Below, one piece after another: positions 45,538 through 58,200 of a DNA stretch of 64,000 bases (its first letter is position 1; each line of letters begins with the position of its first letter). The DNA is taken from contig OY720100.1 of NCBI GenBank assembly GCA_963082875.1, positions 9,548,001 through 9,612,000 on the forward strand, in the 5' to 3' direction. The notes beneath the pieces were generated by a model. That model was not told the DNA's origin. It did not search any database and saw only the letters and a list, made by a program, of their open reading frames with translations. This DNA is from Corella eumyota (lineage: Eukaryota; Chordata; Ascidiacea; Phlebobranchia; Corellidae). Position numbers and translations under genes: made by a program.

Positions 45538-48500
45538 TTATTTCTTTTTGGCAGCTGAAAGATCATATCTAAATCCCTTTTTGGAAGCCGCTGCTTCTTT
45601 TTTAATGACCTTACAAAACATAATTATTTTGATCACTTAAACATTACGGTTTTTGGAAAAAACTAAGAATTGTAAAGTACAATTAGAATATGCTGGAATC
45701 CTTAGGTATTAGGGAAAAAAAAAGTACGGGAGAGAATCAGTTGAAATCCCGAAATGCAAAAAAGAATTTGGCTGTAAAGTAGGAAAGAGAATTGGCTAGG
45801 ACCTTAAATTCTAGTTTTTTTTTTTAAAAACCATAAATTACAAGTGCTTCTAAAAATTACAGAATTGTAGAAAATCATTTAAAAAAAGATATTTACCCCT
45901 TTCATAATTCTTTCTTTCAGTTCGTGTTGGGTGAGTGGTCGGTTTTCTTCCTCATTTCTTGCTTCTATTTCATCGCTGTCATAATCATCTCTATAAAAGA
46001 AATATTAAAAACTCTTCCCAAAAAAATAAATGAACTTAATTAATTTGTATTTTATTACTCATTAACTTAAAATGTACATTGCTCTTTATTCCATTTAAAA
46101 TTTAAACCCAATTTGCAACATTTAAATACATATTATAGGTTGATCTTAACAAACTGTTTACTTGATTTGAAGTACTGAAGCTAACAACTTGTTTGCTTTG
46201 GCGCGATCTCTTAAGTCTCTAATGTTAAATGCAATCGCAAATAAGCGGTTTGTAAATTTAATATCTATCTTTATAATAAATCTTACTTTGTTGTGAATCC
46301 TTTTTTATTATTTGCTAAGGATACTGTTAATATTTTTTTATTTAGTTGATTTTAGTCACTTTTTTTGGAATTTTTCTAAAAAACTGTCTCTGGTTGTAAT
46401 TTAACTCTGTCTAATTAAAAAAAAACAGGAGGGCTAATTAAAAAACAAACAATTTACAAATTTTACCCAGTCGAAGGGGGAGCAATAAGAAGTGGTTGAA
46501 TGGGTTCCACTGGTACTTGACCTAAAATAATTCGAGCTGTTTCTTGGGGGTCATATGGTTTTTCGTAATCCTTAAAAATTAATTACAGATTTTTGGTAAT
46601 ACCATCTCTTTATTATTTAATGAGAAACTATCAAAAAATGTTTGTTTAAAAAAATTAAGTTTTAAATAACCTGAGAATTAATGTAAGACTGAGCAGTCAA
46701 TAATTCATTTGCTCTTTGCTCAATTAAACCAAGATATTGCATCATATTATCATTTTTAACACCCTCTGAACTCCCAAGTAAATCATTTAAAGCAGCGCTA
46801 TCACAACCTATTCTCTTAAAAAGAGAGGCGATTCCTTAAAAAATAGAATATTTAAATTTATAAAAATTTTTGAACAGCATATTGTTTTATTAAAAAGCTA
46901 ACCATTTTTTATTGAGAATATTTAAAAAGTTTTTTTTTATTAAACAGCAAAATAATATTCTGAATTTTCATTCCAGTGGACATTGCACATAAATTGTTAT
47001 AAAAGTTACCTATTTTTAGTTGATCCAAAATCTTGAGTGTTGCTTTTAACATGTGTTCATTTTCCGAATATTTATGAGAGGCAAATTTTCTTGATTCTTC
47101 CAGATCATCCAGAATCTGTTTTCGATCCGTGTCCAATTTTAATCCTTCTCCTCTAAACTCTGCTATGTTTTTTTGAATCTAAATGTAATGGATTAATAAT
47201 ACTGAAAGTTTTATTGAACTGCATTACAAAGTATAAAAATATACTAAATGTAAACAATGTTAAAAAATTACCATTGCAATAATGTCATGAATTCTTTCAA
47301 TTTCATTATTTTGTTCATTTACATAATTAAACAAAGCAAAATTGCAATCCTCAACTGAAAAGTAAAAATACCTTAAGTGAAATAATATTTAGGGAATTAT
47401 AGTACAAACACATGTTTATTTAAAAGACAAGTTACAAAAAAAAAACCTTTGATAAAGTTTGAAACAATTTCATCAATATCTGTGCTTCCAGTAATTTCTT
47501 CAATTTCCCGAAATGCGTTTTCGTAAGTTTCAATACTTTCTCTGCCATCTCCTTTCTTTTTTATATCTTTATCTAAAATTTAATACAAGACTATTTACAC
47601 AATTAAATATAATTGGCTAACAAAACAATAAATTATAACTATGTTAAATTAAATTAACCTACCAAAAAAGTAAAAAGAAAATAAAAGGAAAATTGGATGT
47701 AGAAATGTATGTGTTTTAATTTTTTAATTTGCATTTGCTTACAATCAATATTTGAACCTAATACTAATTTTAACAAAACAAATTAAAGAGCAATATTTGT
47801 GGGTTACTAATGCATAGCCAAATTTTTTAACCTTTTCGAGATCTGACCATGCTTAGACCTCTTGTAAAATCCTTCATCAACATAAATTCTCTCAACTTTT
47901 TGTCATGGTCTATCACTCTGTTTAATTCCTAAAAATCAAACATTTTGTTTTTAGTAATAAATAGTGTAATTTAAATACCATTGGAAAAACAAAACTGATT
48001 AACCATATCACAAATAAACCAAAAAATAAAATAAATTTTTTGAAACCTTAATATCAGCATTAAAAAGTTGCAAATCTTTGTCTGCCTTTTCTTTAAGCAA
48101 AAATATTTTACTGTGAGCTTCATCTCGTTGATCATAAGCCAGTGTTGATGCTTCAATTACTTGCCCAATTTCCCTTTTAAGGTCCTTTAATTCCTTTATC
48201 ATGCAGAATAGATAAAATAATTTGAACAAAAAAATGTAAATAAGTTATATGAGGTTAAGGTAGGGGACATATGGTAATTTAAAAAAAGATATATAAATTT
48301 CTTGTTTTGACCACTAACCTAAGAAATGTAGATTTTTTTTAAATGTAGAATTTTATTTTTAATGGACATTATAAATCAAAAAAGTAATTGTAATTAAAAG
48401 TCTATCTTAGGCAAAATTAATCAATATTACACATTGTTATATTTAAGGGTGCTTAGTCTAATAAAACAGAACATACATTCCTATTTTTTCTAGTTTTTGA

Positions 48501-50418
48501 AACAGACGAAATGTTGTGCATTTATTGTTTTAATAAAAATGTATTGTATTATTACATACCTTTTCAAGTTTTTTGTACAGTTGCTGAAATCTCCCCTTTT
48601 CAATTCTTAAAGTTTCAATTTGTTCACGCAATGCACTGTTCTTAGTAAGGGCAATGTTAAACTTGGATAGGGCCTTTAAACAAATAAATAATTATTTACC
48701 AGCAAAAATTAATTAAATTAGAATTTGGTGTTTAAAAAGAGAAAAAACAATTGTCAAATTTGATTTTTAATGAATTTTAAAACAATTTTTGTTTTCATTT
48801 TAAAGAAAATTTGTTTTACTCTGTGTAGTCTTCCCTCAAGAACACTCATCCTTTTTTGAGTTTGCTGAGCGAGAAATCGAGTTGAAACAACCTCACCCAT
48901 TTTTTTTCGCTGGTTTTGTACTTTTTCTTCCCATTCGCGAATATCTTCCTCAAATTTTATCTGAATCACACGTTCTTGATCAATCTCATTTACACACTCA
49001 TCTAAAATACATAAACAAGATAACATTCCAGTTTATACTTATATATAAGTAGTAAAACATGGAATTATGTGAGTATAATTTCATACCAAAACATAAAGTT
49101 ATGTCAAAAATCTAACACTGTTTACAAATTTTAATGCATGATGCATAAAATTAGTTTCTTTTTTGTAAACAATTTTTCACTTTCTTTAATGCGTTAAAAA
49201 TAGAAATAGTTATGCTTTTTTTTATTAATCTGTTGCTGTTTGTTTAATTAATGTTTATAAATTTAAAATTCAAGGTAACTTATTATCCAAACATTTTTAA
49301 CTATAGATATTAGCAATAAAAAATGTGTATAAATGGCATTAAATTATTTAATAAAACTGGTTTTCAATTTAATATTTTCAGGTTTACATTTTTTACCTTT
49401 TTCATCAAGAAGTCGTTGCAAAGCAGCAATGTTGACTTTATCCTTTTCTTGGTTGAACTTACTTTGTGCAAGATTAAGATTTTTCATCAGTTCTTCTCTT
49501 TCAGTTTTAAGGTTTTCAATTTCTGATCTTTTTTAACACAATTAAAAAAAATACTTACCAAACTTATATACAAAATATTTGTGTTACTTATTTAATTTAA
49601 TTTTTATTTAAAAACAATCGGGTATACAAACTTAGAATAAACTAAATTTTGTAAAAAATATTACACGATTCTAATTTTGTTTATTTTACTAAATTCTGTA
49701 ATGAAATGTAACTTGGTTTTGATTAAGCTGTTAGTTATTATAAGTTCAACAAAAAAAAACATAAAAATCACAAAGTTACTGTATTGCAAAACTTACTTGT
49801 TAGGTAATACACTATCAAAGCAAAAACAAAATATATATATGACAAGTTTAAAGGCACAGCAATTTTATACCTGAGAAACTTGAAGAAGAGTAAGCACTAT
49901 AATGCAAATATTTATGCATTAGCAAAATTTATTAATAAACTGCTTAGTGCTTGGAATTTAACAAATCATGTGTTTTTTACTTTCTAAGCTTTCGATATTG
50001 ATATTTTCCTTCACAAAAAGGAAAATTACAAAAAAATCAAAAAGCAACAAAAAATTAGCCAAAATAATAAAATAGGAATTGGTTTTTGTTCACCTTTTAT
50101 TGCTAAGTAGGCATTCTAATACATGTTACAAAAGCGTTATTTAAGTAAAAAAATAAAAACTTACAGTTGCCGTCTTATAAGATCTTGAGATTCAAGGGCA
50201 TAAGCTTGTCGATCTCCTTCCATTATTCTATATTTTCGTTGAAGCTTTTCAAGCTCAGCTTCTAAATAACAATGATTATAACTTAGTTTTGCAATTGACT
50301 AGTTAAACAAAAAACTTATCAGTTTTAAAAATGCAACCATGGGGTACAAACCAAATCCTTCAATATCTCCTTCGCTTCCATCTGATTTCTGACTCAGAGC
50401 TGACTTGTTTCGGGGCAT
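45538..50418 (-). CDS. ODAD1: Outer dynein arm docking complex coiled-coil subunit (CCDC114/CCDC63 family; Ciona p66 type)
   Basis: Fourteen exons (50418-50352, 50261-50165, 49527-49397, 49001-48820, 48673-48560, 48193-48047, 47928-47832, 47572-47447, 47354-47272, 47178-47010, 46834-46671, 46570-46467, 45990-45897, 45609-45538) join in phase to 548 residues. It anchors outer dynein arms to ciliary doublet microtubules. The family signature LEKLQRKYRIMEGDRQAY followed by ALESQDLIRRQLSEIENL lies near residues 23-60. Long heptad-rich coiled coils run to about residue 430 (FLAQQTQKRMSVLEGRLHRA, FQQLYKKLEKELKDLKREIG). The C-terminus is acidic, then basic (KKGFRYDLSAAKKK). The size fits the roughly 66 kDa axonemal protein described in Ciona. 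CCDC63 is the close alternative name; invertebrates usually have one gene for both. Confidence 0.9.
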
Positions 50419-52339
50419 CTTTGTTTTCTTTTTTGTTTAAAAAAAAAAAACAGTTAACAAATTAAGTTAATATTTTAATTAGATTAAACATTTTCACTTA
50501 CAGATAACTAAAGAGTTTTTTTATATTAAAAAGTATAGCGTTTTTATACCAATTTAAAAACAGTCGAATTTCAAACTTGAAACTTCTTAATTTTTGTTTA
50601 CGTCACCATAGCAACAGTTATTTCTTCTTTTAGGCTATTTTTAAAACAAAATATGACATTTTAATATTAAAATTTAACAGATAATTTAATTAAAAAAATT
50701 AGAAATTTTGAAAGTGTGACTAACACTACAATTAAATAAAAATATATTAAAAAAATTTAAATAATTTGGCAACATAGAACACCATTTATATATATAACAA
50801 AACCGCCAATTTGTGACGTCACTTATACTGCTTATATCATAGATAAACTAATACAATGCATTGCCGAAGCTCTCAATTCATTGACTCCGCTACGCCTCAA
50901 TTTAAATGGTAAGTGTTCAATTTAATTTAAAAAACAAATGGTAAGTGTTCTATATTTATTATTCGGAATTTATTAGGCTTAGGCCAGTTTACGCGATTTA
51001 GGCTTACTATTAGCCCGTACTTTAGTCTATATAGCAAAACAAAATTTAAAAGTTAGTTTGCAAACTAGCTAGACTTCTTGATATACATTTTTATCCGTTT
51101 AAAATAGAAAATAAAATCTTTATATGCTTTTTAATTGAATATTTTAAAGATATTACTAACAAATATTTAAATATGCCCGCGAATCATTGCTGTATTTCAG
51201 GTGTTTTTGGTCCTACCAAAAAAACAAAACTTCGAGAAGTTTATTTTGAATCGTACGAGCTGATATTGGATAAAAACAGTAAGAAAATTAAACACAACCA
51301 ACTTTTAACAATAGTTGTTTTGTCAATGCATGACTCCGGTAAAGGCGACCAACAAATATACGACATACCTTTGCTATACGACATACCTTGTATTTGGCCA
51401 CTTTCTATAATTTTTTTTACCTTTTTAAGGGGAAGTCGTTGTTATTCACAAAATATGTTGTTGTTATTCACAAAATATGCTAATATGTGTATATTAGATA
51501 CTAATATGTGTATATTAGTATCTCTATGGTTAAAACCCCCATTTTGTGACGTCATTTTTATTGCGTATAATATAAAAAAAGCATAGTTTACACCTGTATT
51601 TGACCACTATTTAATATTTTATATATGTTTTTAAAGAAATGTCGTTGTTGGGTACGTTGTTCTTTACAAAATTTGTAAAAAAAATTGAGGCGCTATAATA
51701 AATAAGTTGTTATAATCCCCAATTTGTGACGTCAATTTTGTTGCGTATTATACGAAAATACGAAGTTTACACCTGTATTCGACCACTTTCGAATATTTTG
51801 TTCACTTTTTTGAATTTGTCAATGTTGGTACATTGTTATTAACAAAATATGTAAAATAAATTGAAGCGCCATGATAGCCCAAATATTACATTACAAATGT
51901 AATATCTATGATAATAGACAGGTTGTTAAACGCCTAGTTTGTGACGTCATATGTTATACGTATTTCAGTTTAGTACAAAAGTTTACTCCTGCGTTTAATA
52001 ATTTTTTTTTATGTTTTATTAAGTTTTATTTTAATTTCAGAGTGTTAATATTCTTGATAACTTATTTGAATTAAAGTTTGGTTTAAATTTGTTTTCTTGA
52101 AGGAGGGAATTTTATATCTGTCCGATTTAAAATATTTGGAATCAGTTTTTTCTATAAATATCCGCTTCGGCAAAATTTACCGCTACTCTTTGCCTGCTCT
52201 TTGACAGAAATGGTGAAATGTTGTGATCATAGAACCGCAAAACTGTTTTGTTTATTTTTCTCGGCCATTTTTAAATTTTTGTAGCGCGTATAGTTTTATT
52301 TATTCCTCCCACTCTCCAGCTATAAAACGTATTTGTAAA
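50419..52339. promoter_or_regulatory. Divergent intergenic region between ODAD1 (-) and PEX14 (+) with CRE-bearing repeats
   Basis: About 1.9 kb between two start codons. The core TTTGTGACGTCA occurs four times (about 50811, 51544, 51724, 51938). The last three lie in imperfect tandem units of roughly 180-215 bases that also share GTTTACACCTGTATTTGACC-like and TTGCGTAT segments. TGACGTCA is the palindromic CREB/ATF site. A second small tandem duplication (GTTGTTATTCACAAAATATG) lies at 51434-51480. A CTCTCCAG just before the PEX14 ATG is a possible splice acceptor. A 137-residue frame at 51173 runs into the repeats and is not accepted as a gene. Confidence 0.65.
51520..52000 (+). repeat. Imperfect tandem repeats of about 180-215 bases, each with TTTGTGACGTCA
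   Basis: Three diverged units start near 51537, 51717 and 51930. Each opens CCCC(A/T)-(A/T)TTTGTGACGTCA and continues with TTG-CGTAT, AGTTTACACCTGTATT-GACC and GT-GTTG-TAC-TTGTT-TT-ACAAAAT. A lone fourth copy of the opening lies at about 50802-50835. Confidence 0.75.
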
Positions 52340-54494
52340 ATGGAAAGTGAAAACAAAAGTATTCCCAAGAACGTTCCTGATCTTGGAAAAACACCACCTC
52401 GTGAAGAATTGATATCCACTGCCGTGAAGTTTTTACAAAATCCCAAAGTGCAGTCTAGTCCACTAGAACAAAAAAGAGCATTTTTAACCAAAAAAGGTGA
52501 GTTTGTCATTAAAAATAACTGATGATTTGTATTAATAAAAATTAATATTACAACAATGCGACGGGAAAAAATGACAAAATCAATTTAATAATTTAAAACA
52601 TGCCAAAAGTATTAATGTTTATACAAAGATTTTATAGTATATTATGGCATGGTCACCAAACCCAGTTATCCTCGATGTGGGAAAGTCGAATGCGCAACTT
52701 AAACATAGAGTAACATCAGTTACTCGGACCCAGTCTCGAGTTGCCTGTAGCAGTTTGGGATATTATAGATTATAATTGCCCAGTAATTATGCTGCTGATT
52801 AAGTGCTGGATCAGCAGGAGTTCATACCATTTATAGCGCCTTACTTAAGGGCGCTACAGCATGAAATCAGTGGGGATTGAACCTACGACCTCATGTGTGG
52901 TGTAGCAAGTGTTCTTACCACTACACCACGCTGCCGGTAATTTAACAGATTTTAACAGCTTTGCCAACAATAGTTCTTTTTTACTTTTGATTTTTTTATG
53001 TTAAACATGATCCTGTCTTCCCTCTAGCATTTTATAGTTTTGGCAAGATTTTTAGCAAGGACTTTCATTTTTCTGTTTTTGTTGTGACAACTGCTTTTTT
53101 GTATATGTACATGTTTTTGACAATAAATCAATCAAATAGCATTAAAATTTTTAGGTTTATCTAATGAGGAAATTCAAACAGCAATTCAGAGATCAGGAAT
53201 AACGGAAAATGATTCACAAATTGTTTCTTCAAATTCAGTTCCAAAACAAACATTCAACCAAATGGTTCCACTGCAAACACAGCAGGGTATAACCTAAATC
53301 TTTTCAAGTAAAAATTAAGAATTACTAAATATCATACCAATTACAAACTTTTTTAAATGTTTTTAGTTTCTTCCTGGCGTAGGTTTCGGGATGTTTCTGC
53401 CTTTGCAATTATAATTGGTGGAGTTGTTTATGCAATCTATTCTTTATACAAAGTATATTTATTTGTTGCTGTTACAGGAAATAAAATTCTAAATGTTTTT
53501 CCTTATTTCATAGAAGTACATTGAGCCTTACTTTGTCCACCATCAATTAAAACAAGATGAAAAGTTATCAAGAATGGAAAAAGGAATTAATGAAATAAAT
53601 GAAGAAATGAAAAAAAATATGATGGTAAAGTAAACCAAAATTTTTAGTTTTTAAAATTTAGTAATTATTTTTTGTTTAGGAACTTCAAGAATCTGTAAAA
53701 ATTTTGGGAGACCAATTAAGTGAACAAAACCTTAAAATGGCAACAGTTTCAAACAATCTTGCAATTTACAAGGTACAAGCTATTTAAGGCTTATTATGCA
53801 AAATGTTAAGTTGTATACATTTGTTTGTGTGTGATTTCTTCTTAATATTAGGCTCAAACAGGAACTAGTGGATTCTCCAATTCTGCATTTGGAGAACTAC
53901 AAGCTGAAATAACTTCTGTTAAGGGCCTTCTACTAAGTCGGTAAGCTTACAAAATAGAACAAGCAAAAAAAAAAATTTTTAAATGAAAAAAATTACAGAA
54001 AAGAGTTTCCCAATATTCCAAAAAACCCACCGGTTATACCAAGTTGGCAGATGAAACCAAAAAATTTGTCACCAAGTTCAAGCTTTTTAAGTGCGGAAAA
54101 TAAAAAAGAAGAAAGTTCAGTCGAGAATACAATGCAGAATGGAAGTGGAGATGGAGTTGAGAGTTTAATTAAACCTAACTTTGAAAAACAAGAAAAAACT
54201 ATATCAAATAATGATATAAAAATTGTAGAGCAAAAGGAATTAAAAGAAAGTGATGATGAAGAAATTAAAGGGGAACTAACTGAAATCCATGGAGAAACAA
54301 ACAGTAACCAGTCAAATGGTCAACCAGTTCAAATAAGTTCCAATTCCAATGGTTTCGATTCAGTTGCCCCAGCTATAAATGGAAGCATTATTCCAAACCA
54401 TACTAGCTCAATGTTAGTAAGTCCAACAAAATTAAATCCAAAACCTCTGTCAGGTAATGGGCCAACACAACTTGAAGGTGAGGAAGTTGACTAA
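52340..54494 (+). CDS. PEX14: Peroxin 14, peroxisomal import docking protein (complete)
   Basis: Seven exons (52340-52496, 53155-53286, 53367-53452, 53514-53624, 53680-53772, 53852-53940, 53999-54494) join to 387 residues; human is 377. With PEX13 it docks the PEX5 cargo receptor at the peroxisome membrane. The N-terminal PEX5/PEX19-binding domain (20-75) reads PREELISTAVKFLQNPKVQ, then SPLEQKRAFLTKKGLSNEEI, with the expected aromatic Phe residues. SWRRFRDVSAFAIIIGGVVY begins the hydrophobic segment (106-123). A coiled coil follows (MEKGINEINEEMKKNMMELQ) and FGELQAEITSVKGLLLSRKE matches the conserved NELKSEINSLKGLLL block. The C-terminal 120 residues are acidic and disordered, as in vertebrates, ending LEGEEVD. 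Intron 1 holds a SINE. Confidence 0.96.
52666..52938 (-). mobile_element. tRNA-derived SINE, copy 4 (PEX14 intron 1)
   Basis: Full-length copy: minus-strand head CCGGCAGCGTGGTGTAGTGG, A box and B box, body with CCTGCTGATCCAGCACTTAA, and tail CCACATCGAGGATAA. It is antisense to PEX14. It is very close to copy 3 outside that copy's triplication. Confidence 0.85.
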
Positions 54495-55231
54495 TTTTCT
54501 CCAATTCTTGGTTATTGGTGTTATTATGATCATAATACTTGTTTGATTTTTGGCAGTAATTCATTTTTGCCCAAATATGTTTTTAATTGTGAATTTTTTT
54601 ATTCTGAAAATATTTTGTAAAACTGTTGCAAATTAAATATTATAAAAAAAACAACAATTTAAAAATGTTAAACAGTTTTATTATGATTAAGTTATAAACA
54701 GCAGTTAGAAGCTAAACTATGCAAATAGTTTAACACATTCAATTAGTTGTATACATAAAAAAGTTAAAAAAAACAAAACAAATGTACAATAATTCAGATT
54801 TCTCAAACATTTATATACAGGTTAATTAAATACAAAACAAGCAACAAAAAGTAAAAAATTAAGTCTTATGTAATTTTAATTTATTTGTTTTAGGTTATTT
54901 TGATATAATTAAAGTCCTTAATAAATCATAAAAACCAAGAGAGTTAAATCAGTTGAAAAAATATATGTAACGTTAAATTTATGTTGTTGGTACAGCACGA
55001 AAAGGTAAGGCAATTTAAAAAAAGAAACTAGCAAGAGAGTATTATAGCAATCACCACATAAAAACTTTTTTGTTTAAAACATATTTTTCAGCTTGAGAAA
55101 ACCTTTTTTTTTGTTGGCATAAACATAAGTAAGTAAAAAAAGCCAAAAAGAATATTATTTTTACATTTCTTTGGTTTGTTACTAATACTTAACTTTTTCT
55201 GAAAACACCAAGCTTTCGAACAGGAAAATGC
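54495..55231. other. Convergent 3' region of PEX14 and plexin
   Basis: About 740 AT-rich bases shared by the 3' UTRs of two tail-to-tail genes. Several A/T runs give potential poly(A) sites on both strands. Nothing else was recognised. Confidence 0.5.
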
Positions 55232-58200
55232 CTACATTCCATTTCCCACTGAGTCTATTAAACTGTAAATTTGTTGCAGCTTTTGAATAACGTTCACTGT
55301 AATATTTGTGTCGTTTTCCAAACTTTCGTTTATCTAACAATACAGTATTAAATCAGTAATAAGAATTGTGTAGTTAAGATAAAAATATTCAAAATGTTAA
55401 GTTTTTAAATATGTAAAAACTAAGTAATTAAATTTAATAACATAAAATAACAAAATTTACTTCTTCGTAATACTTGTTGACAAACCCCCACAATTCCTTT
55501 AAGGCAACATTAACGTCAAATTCACAGCCGTGTTTCTAAAAAATATTATGATGAGAAACTCCATGTAACATTTAAACACAAAATTATAATAAGTGCCTTT
55601 TTAAGACCAAACTAATTAAAAACAGTTTAGCTTAAAAAAATATTGTCAATACCCTGTTAATTTCAGCAATGTATGCATTCACATCCTGATCACTAACTGA
55701 AGGCTGTTCTTTGATTATTTTGTAATATTCTGCAACCATTCTTTTGTAATTTGGAATTTCTTTTGCATAGAGTTGTTTGTTTATAGGTGAATCCTGAATA
55801 TAAAATGGTAAATTTGACAATAATAAAAAATAATTTGCTGTAGGGCTATATTTAATATTTAGTAAAAAGCATTCTTCCATAATTACTATCATATAAATAA
55901 ACATTACATTATTAAGTATATTTACTTAGGGATAAATTTTATAAGAGTATTCAGTATTTTGTTGTTAGCTAATATTTGTTTTTTGGCAAAGAATTGAAGA
56001 ACAGGTTTTTTTATATTGCGAAATTTTTTAAGTAGCAAAGGTTTTGAATTATTATGAAATATTTAGATTTTTCTAAAATTTACAAAATATTTACTTTGGT
56101 TGGTTTGTGTTCTGAAATGTTGCATGCATCAATAAATGTTTGTGAAATAACAGCCATTGATGATGCAATTGTGTCTGGTTTTTCAATGTCAAAAACAGAC
56201 TCAGGGTTCTTTAAGATTGTCACCCAAAACCTCCCCAAAAGACTGAATAAAATTAAACAAAATTAAAAATTACAATTTCAATAATTTTTGTATAAATCTT
56301 AACATTATTGAAAAGTAGTTAATGGTAACCTGTTGGTTTTCCATACGTGTAATACTTCTGGATCGACAATATCGTGCTTGGCAGCAATCTCATCCAAGAA
56401 ATGAAAAAAATGTTTAACAGGACATGGAACGACAGTTTTATCTAAAATAGACTGAATTACCCCATCTACATAATTCTGAAGAATTCCCTAAATATTAAAA
56501 ATATTTGTTTTTTACAGTATTATCTACATTCTAAACCAATTTCTTTGACACAATGTGTAATTAATTTGCAATTAAATACAAAATGAATATGTAAGACATA
56601 CCTTCATGTTGATAAGACGTAAAAGGTAGATTTCAGGTATATGTTTATGTCTGTCACGATTTATGGTACTTTCCCGCTTTCCTTCTATATCGTCGCTGTA
56701 TTTTACCTAGAAAAAATAACTTTGGTTAAAATTAAATATATATTGTTTTTACACAAATAAAAAAAAAATATATTTAAATAAAATGTGAATAAATTGTTTC
56801 TTGTGTTCAATATAACCAATGACAAAACAAAATATTTTACCAAGTGATACATCTTCATTTGGTTTTCTTCAGGCAACATAGGTGATAATGCACTTGCATC
56901 AGTGCTGTGGTTTGAGATTTCTGATACATTCTACACAGGAATATTACAAAAAAAAAACTTATCAGAATGAATACAAAACAGTCTTACAACTAATAAACTA
57001 TTTTTGTTAAAAACGGTATTAATATCATTTAAAAAAATTAATTTACATTTTCGTCTTGTTCCTGTTGCTTAGGTATGAGAGCTAGAGTAGCATTGTTTGC
57101 TACTTTGTAGTCACTAATTGTCATAAGTCTTCTCCATCTCGTTCCACCTGGTTCAGCAGTGTAGTCCATGTTCGGTAACACAAGGTGGCCTGAAATACCA
57201 TGCCTCCATTCTATAAACACAATAAATTTAAGTGTATAAAAAGCATTTTGTAAATCAATTTTTTCCTAGTGTTTTATTTGAAACATGGATAAATATAAAT
57301 TACAAATAAACCAAACAATAAAAAATCAAGTAATATTTTATGTTACATAACATAAAATATTATTTATTGCTAGGTAAATAATTAATTCAATTAGGCAAAG
57401 TTTGTACCCTACCTCAAACTTGAATATTACAAGGAAAATTAAAGTTACATCAATGACAATTTTAAGTTAAATTTCTTTCTTTAGAAACTAATACCTATAT
57501 CAAGTTGGTCTCCTCTTGGTCTTTGTGAAAAAGGAACCCTTTTATATACAGCATCCATTACTTTTTCTTTCACCTGAAAAAAAGTTAATTTTTTTTTTTG
57601 AAATTATACATTTTTTGTCAAAGTTTAAGTAGTACATTTATTTTTGAATAAAAGGGGCCATTACATGATACTTTTAATATATAAATTAATTAGCCTCACC
57701 AAAATTTAATCATTTACAACATACTTTTTAATAATAAATCAACAAAATGAGTGGTTGACTTTAAATGATTAATATAATCAAAGTTTAACAAACCTGTGCA
57801 ACTGAATCACAACTTAAAACTTTAACAATAACTGGTTCATCATCAGATTGGTTTGTTGGTGCAATAAACAATGTCTGTTTAACAGTTTGTTAAATTGAAC
57901 TTTTTGGATTTATAACAATCAAATTAAAATAAATATTTTAAAGTTATTTTTTTTAAGTCAACTTTTTATTTTAAATTTTAGTCGCACAAGAACTGTACAC
58001 AGTGATAATTTAAAAAAAAATTTAATTTAAAAATATTTTTAAAATAAATTTTTACATACTAAAGTTTCGGATTCTACATCTTCCTTAAGTAGTCTGTCAT
58101 CATTTAAAGTATATCGAGCTTTACCAGTTATTGCATCCAGTGGTCCTTTGGAAACTTGTTGTTTAATTGCTTTTAAGAGCAGATAAATAGGACTACCAGC

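Noticed and set aside
51173-51586. 137-residue plus frame MPANHCCISGVFGPTKKTK...
   Set aside because: The MP-x-C start hints at a THAP-like domain, but the zinc ligands do not follow and the second half runs into the tandem repeats.
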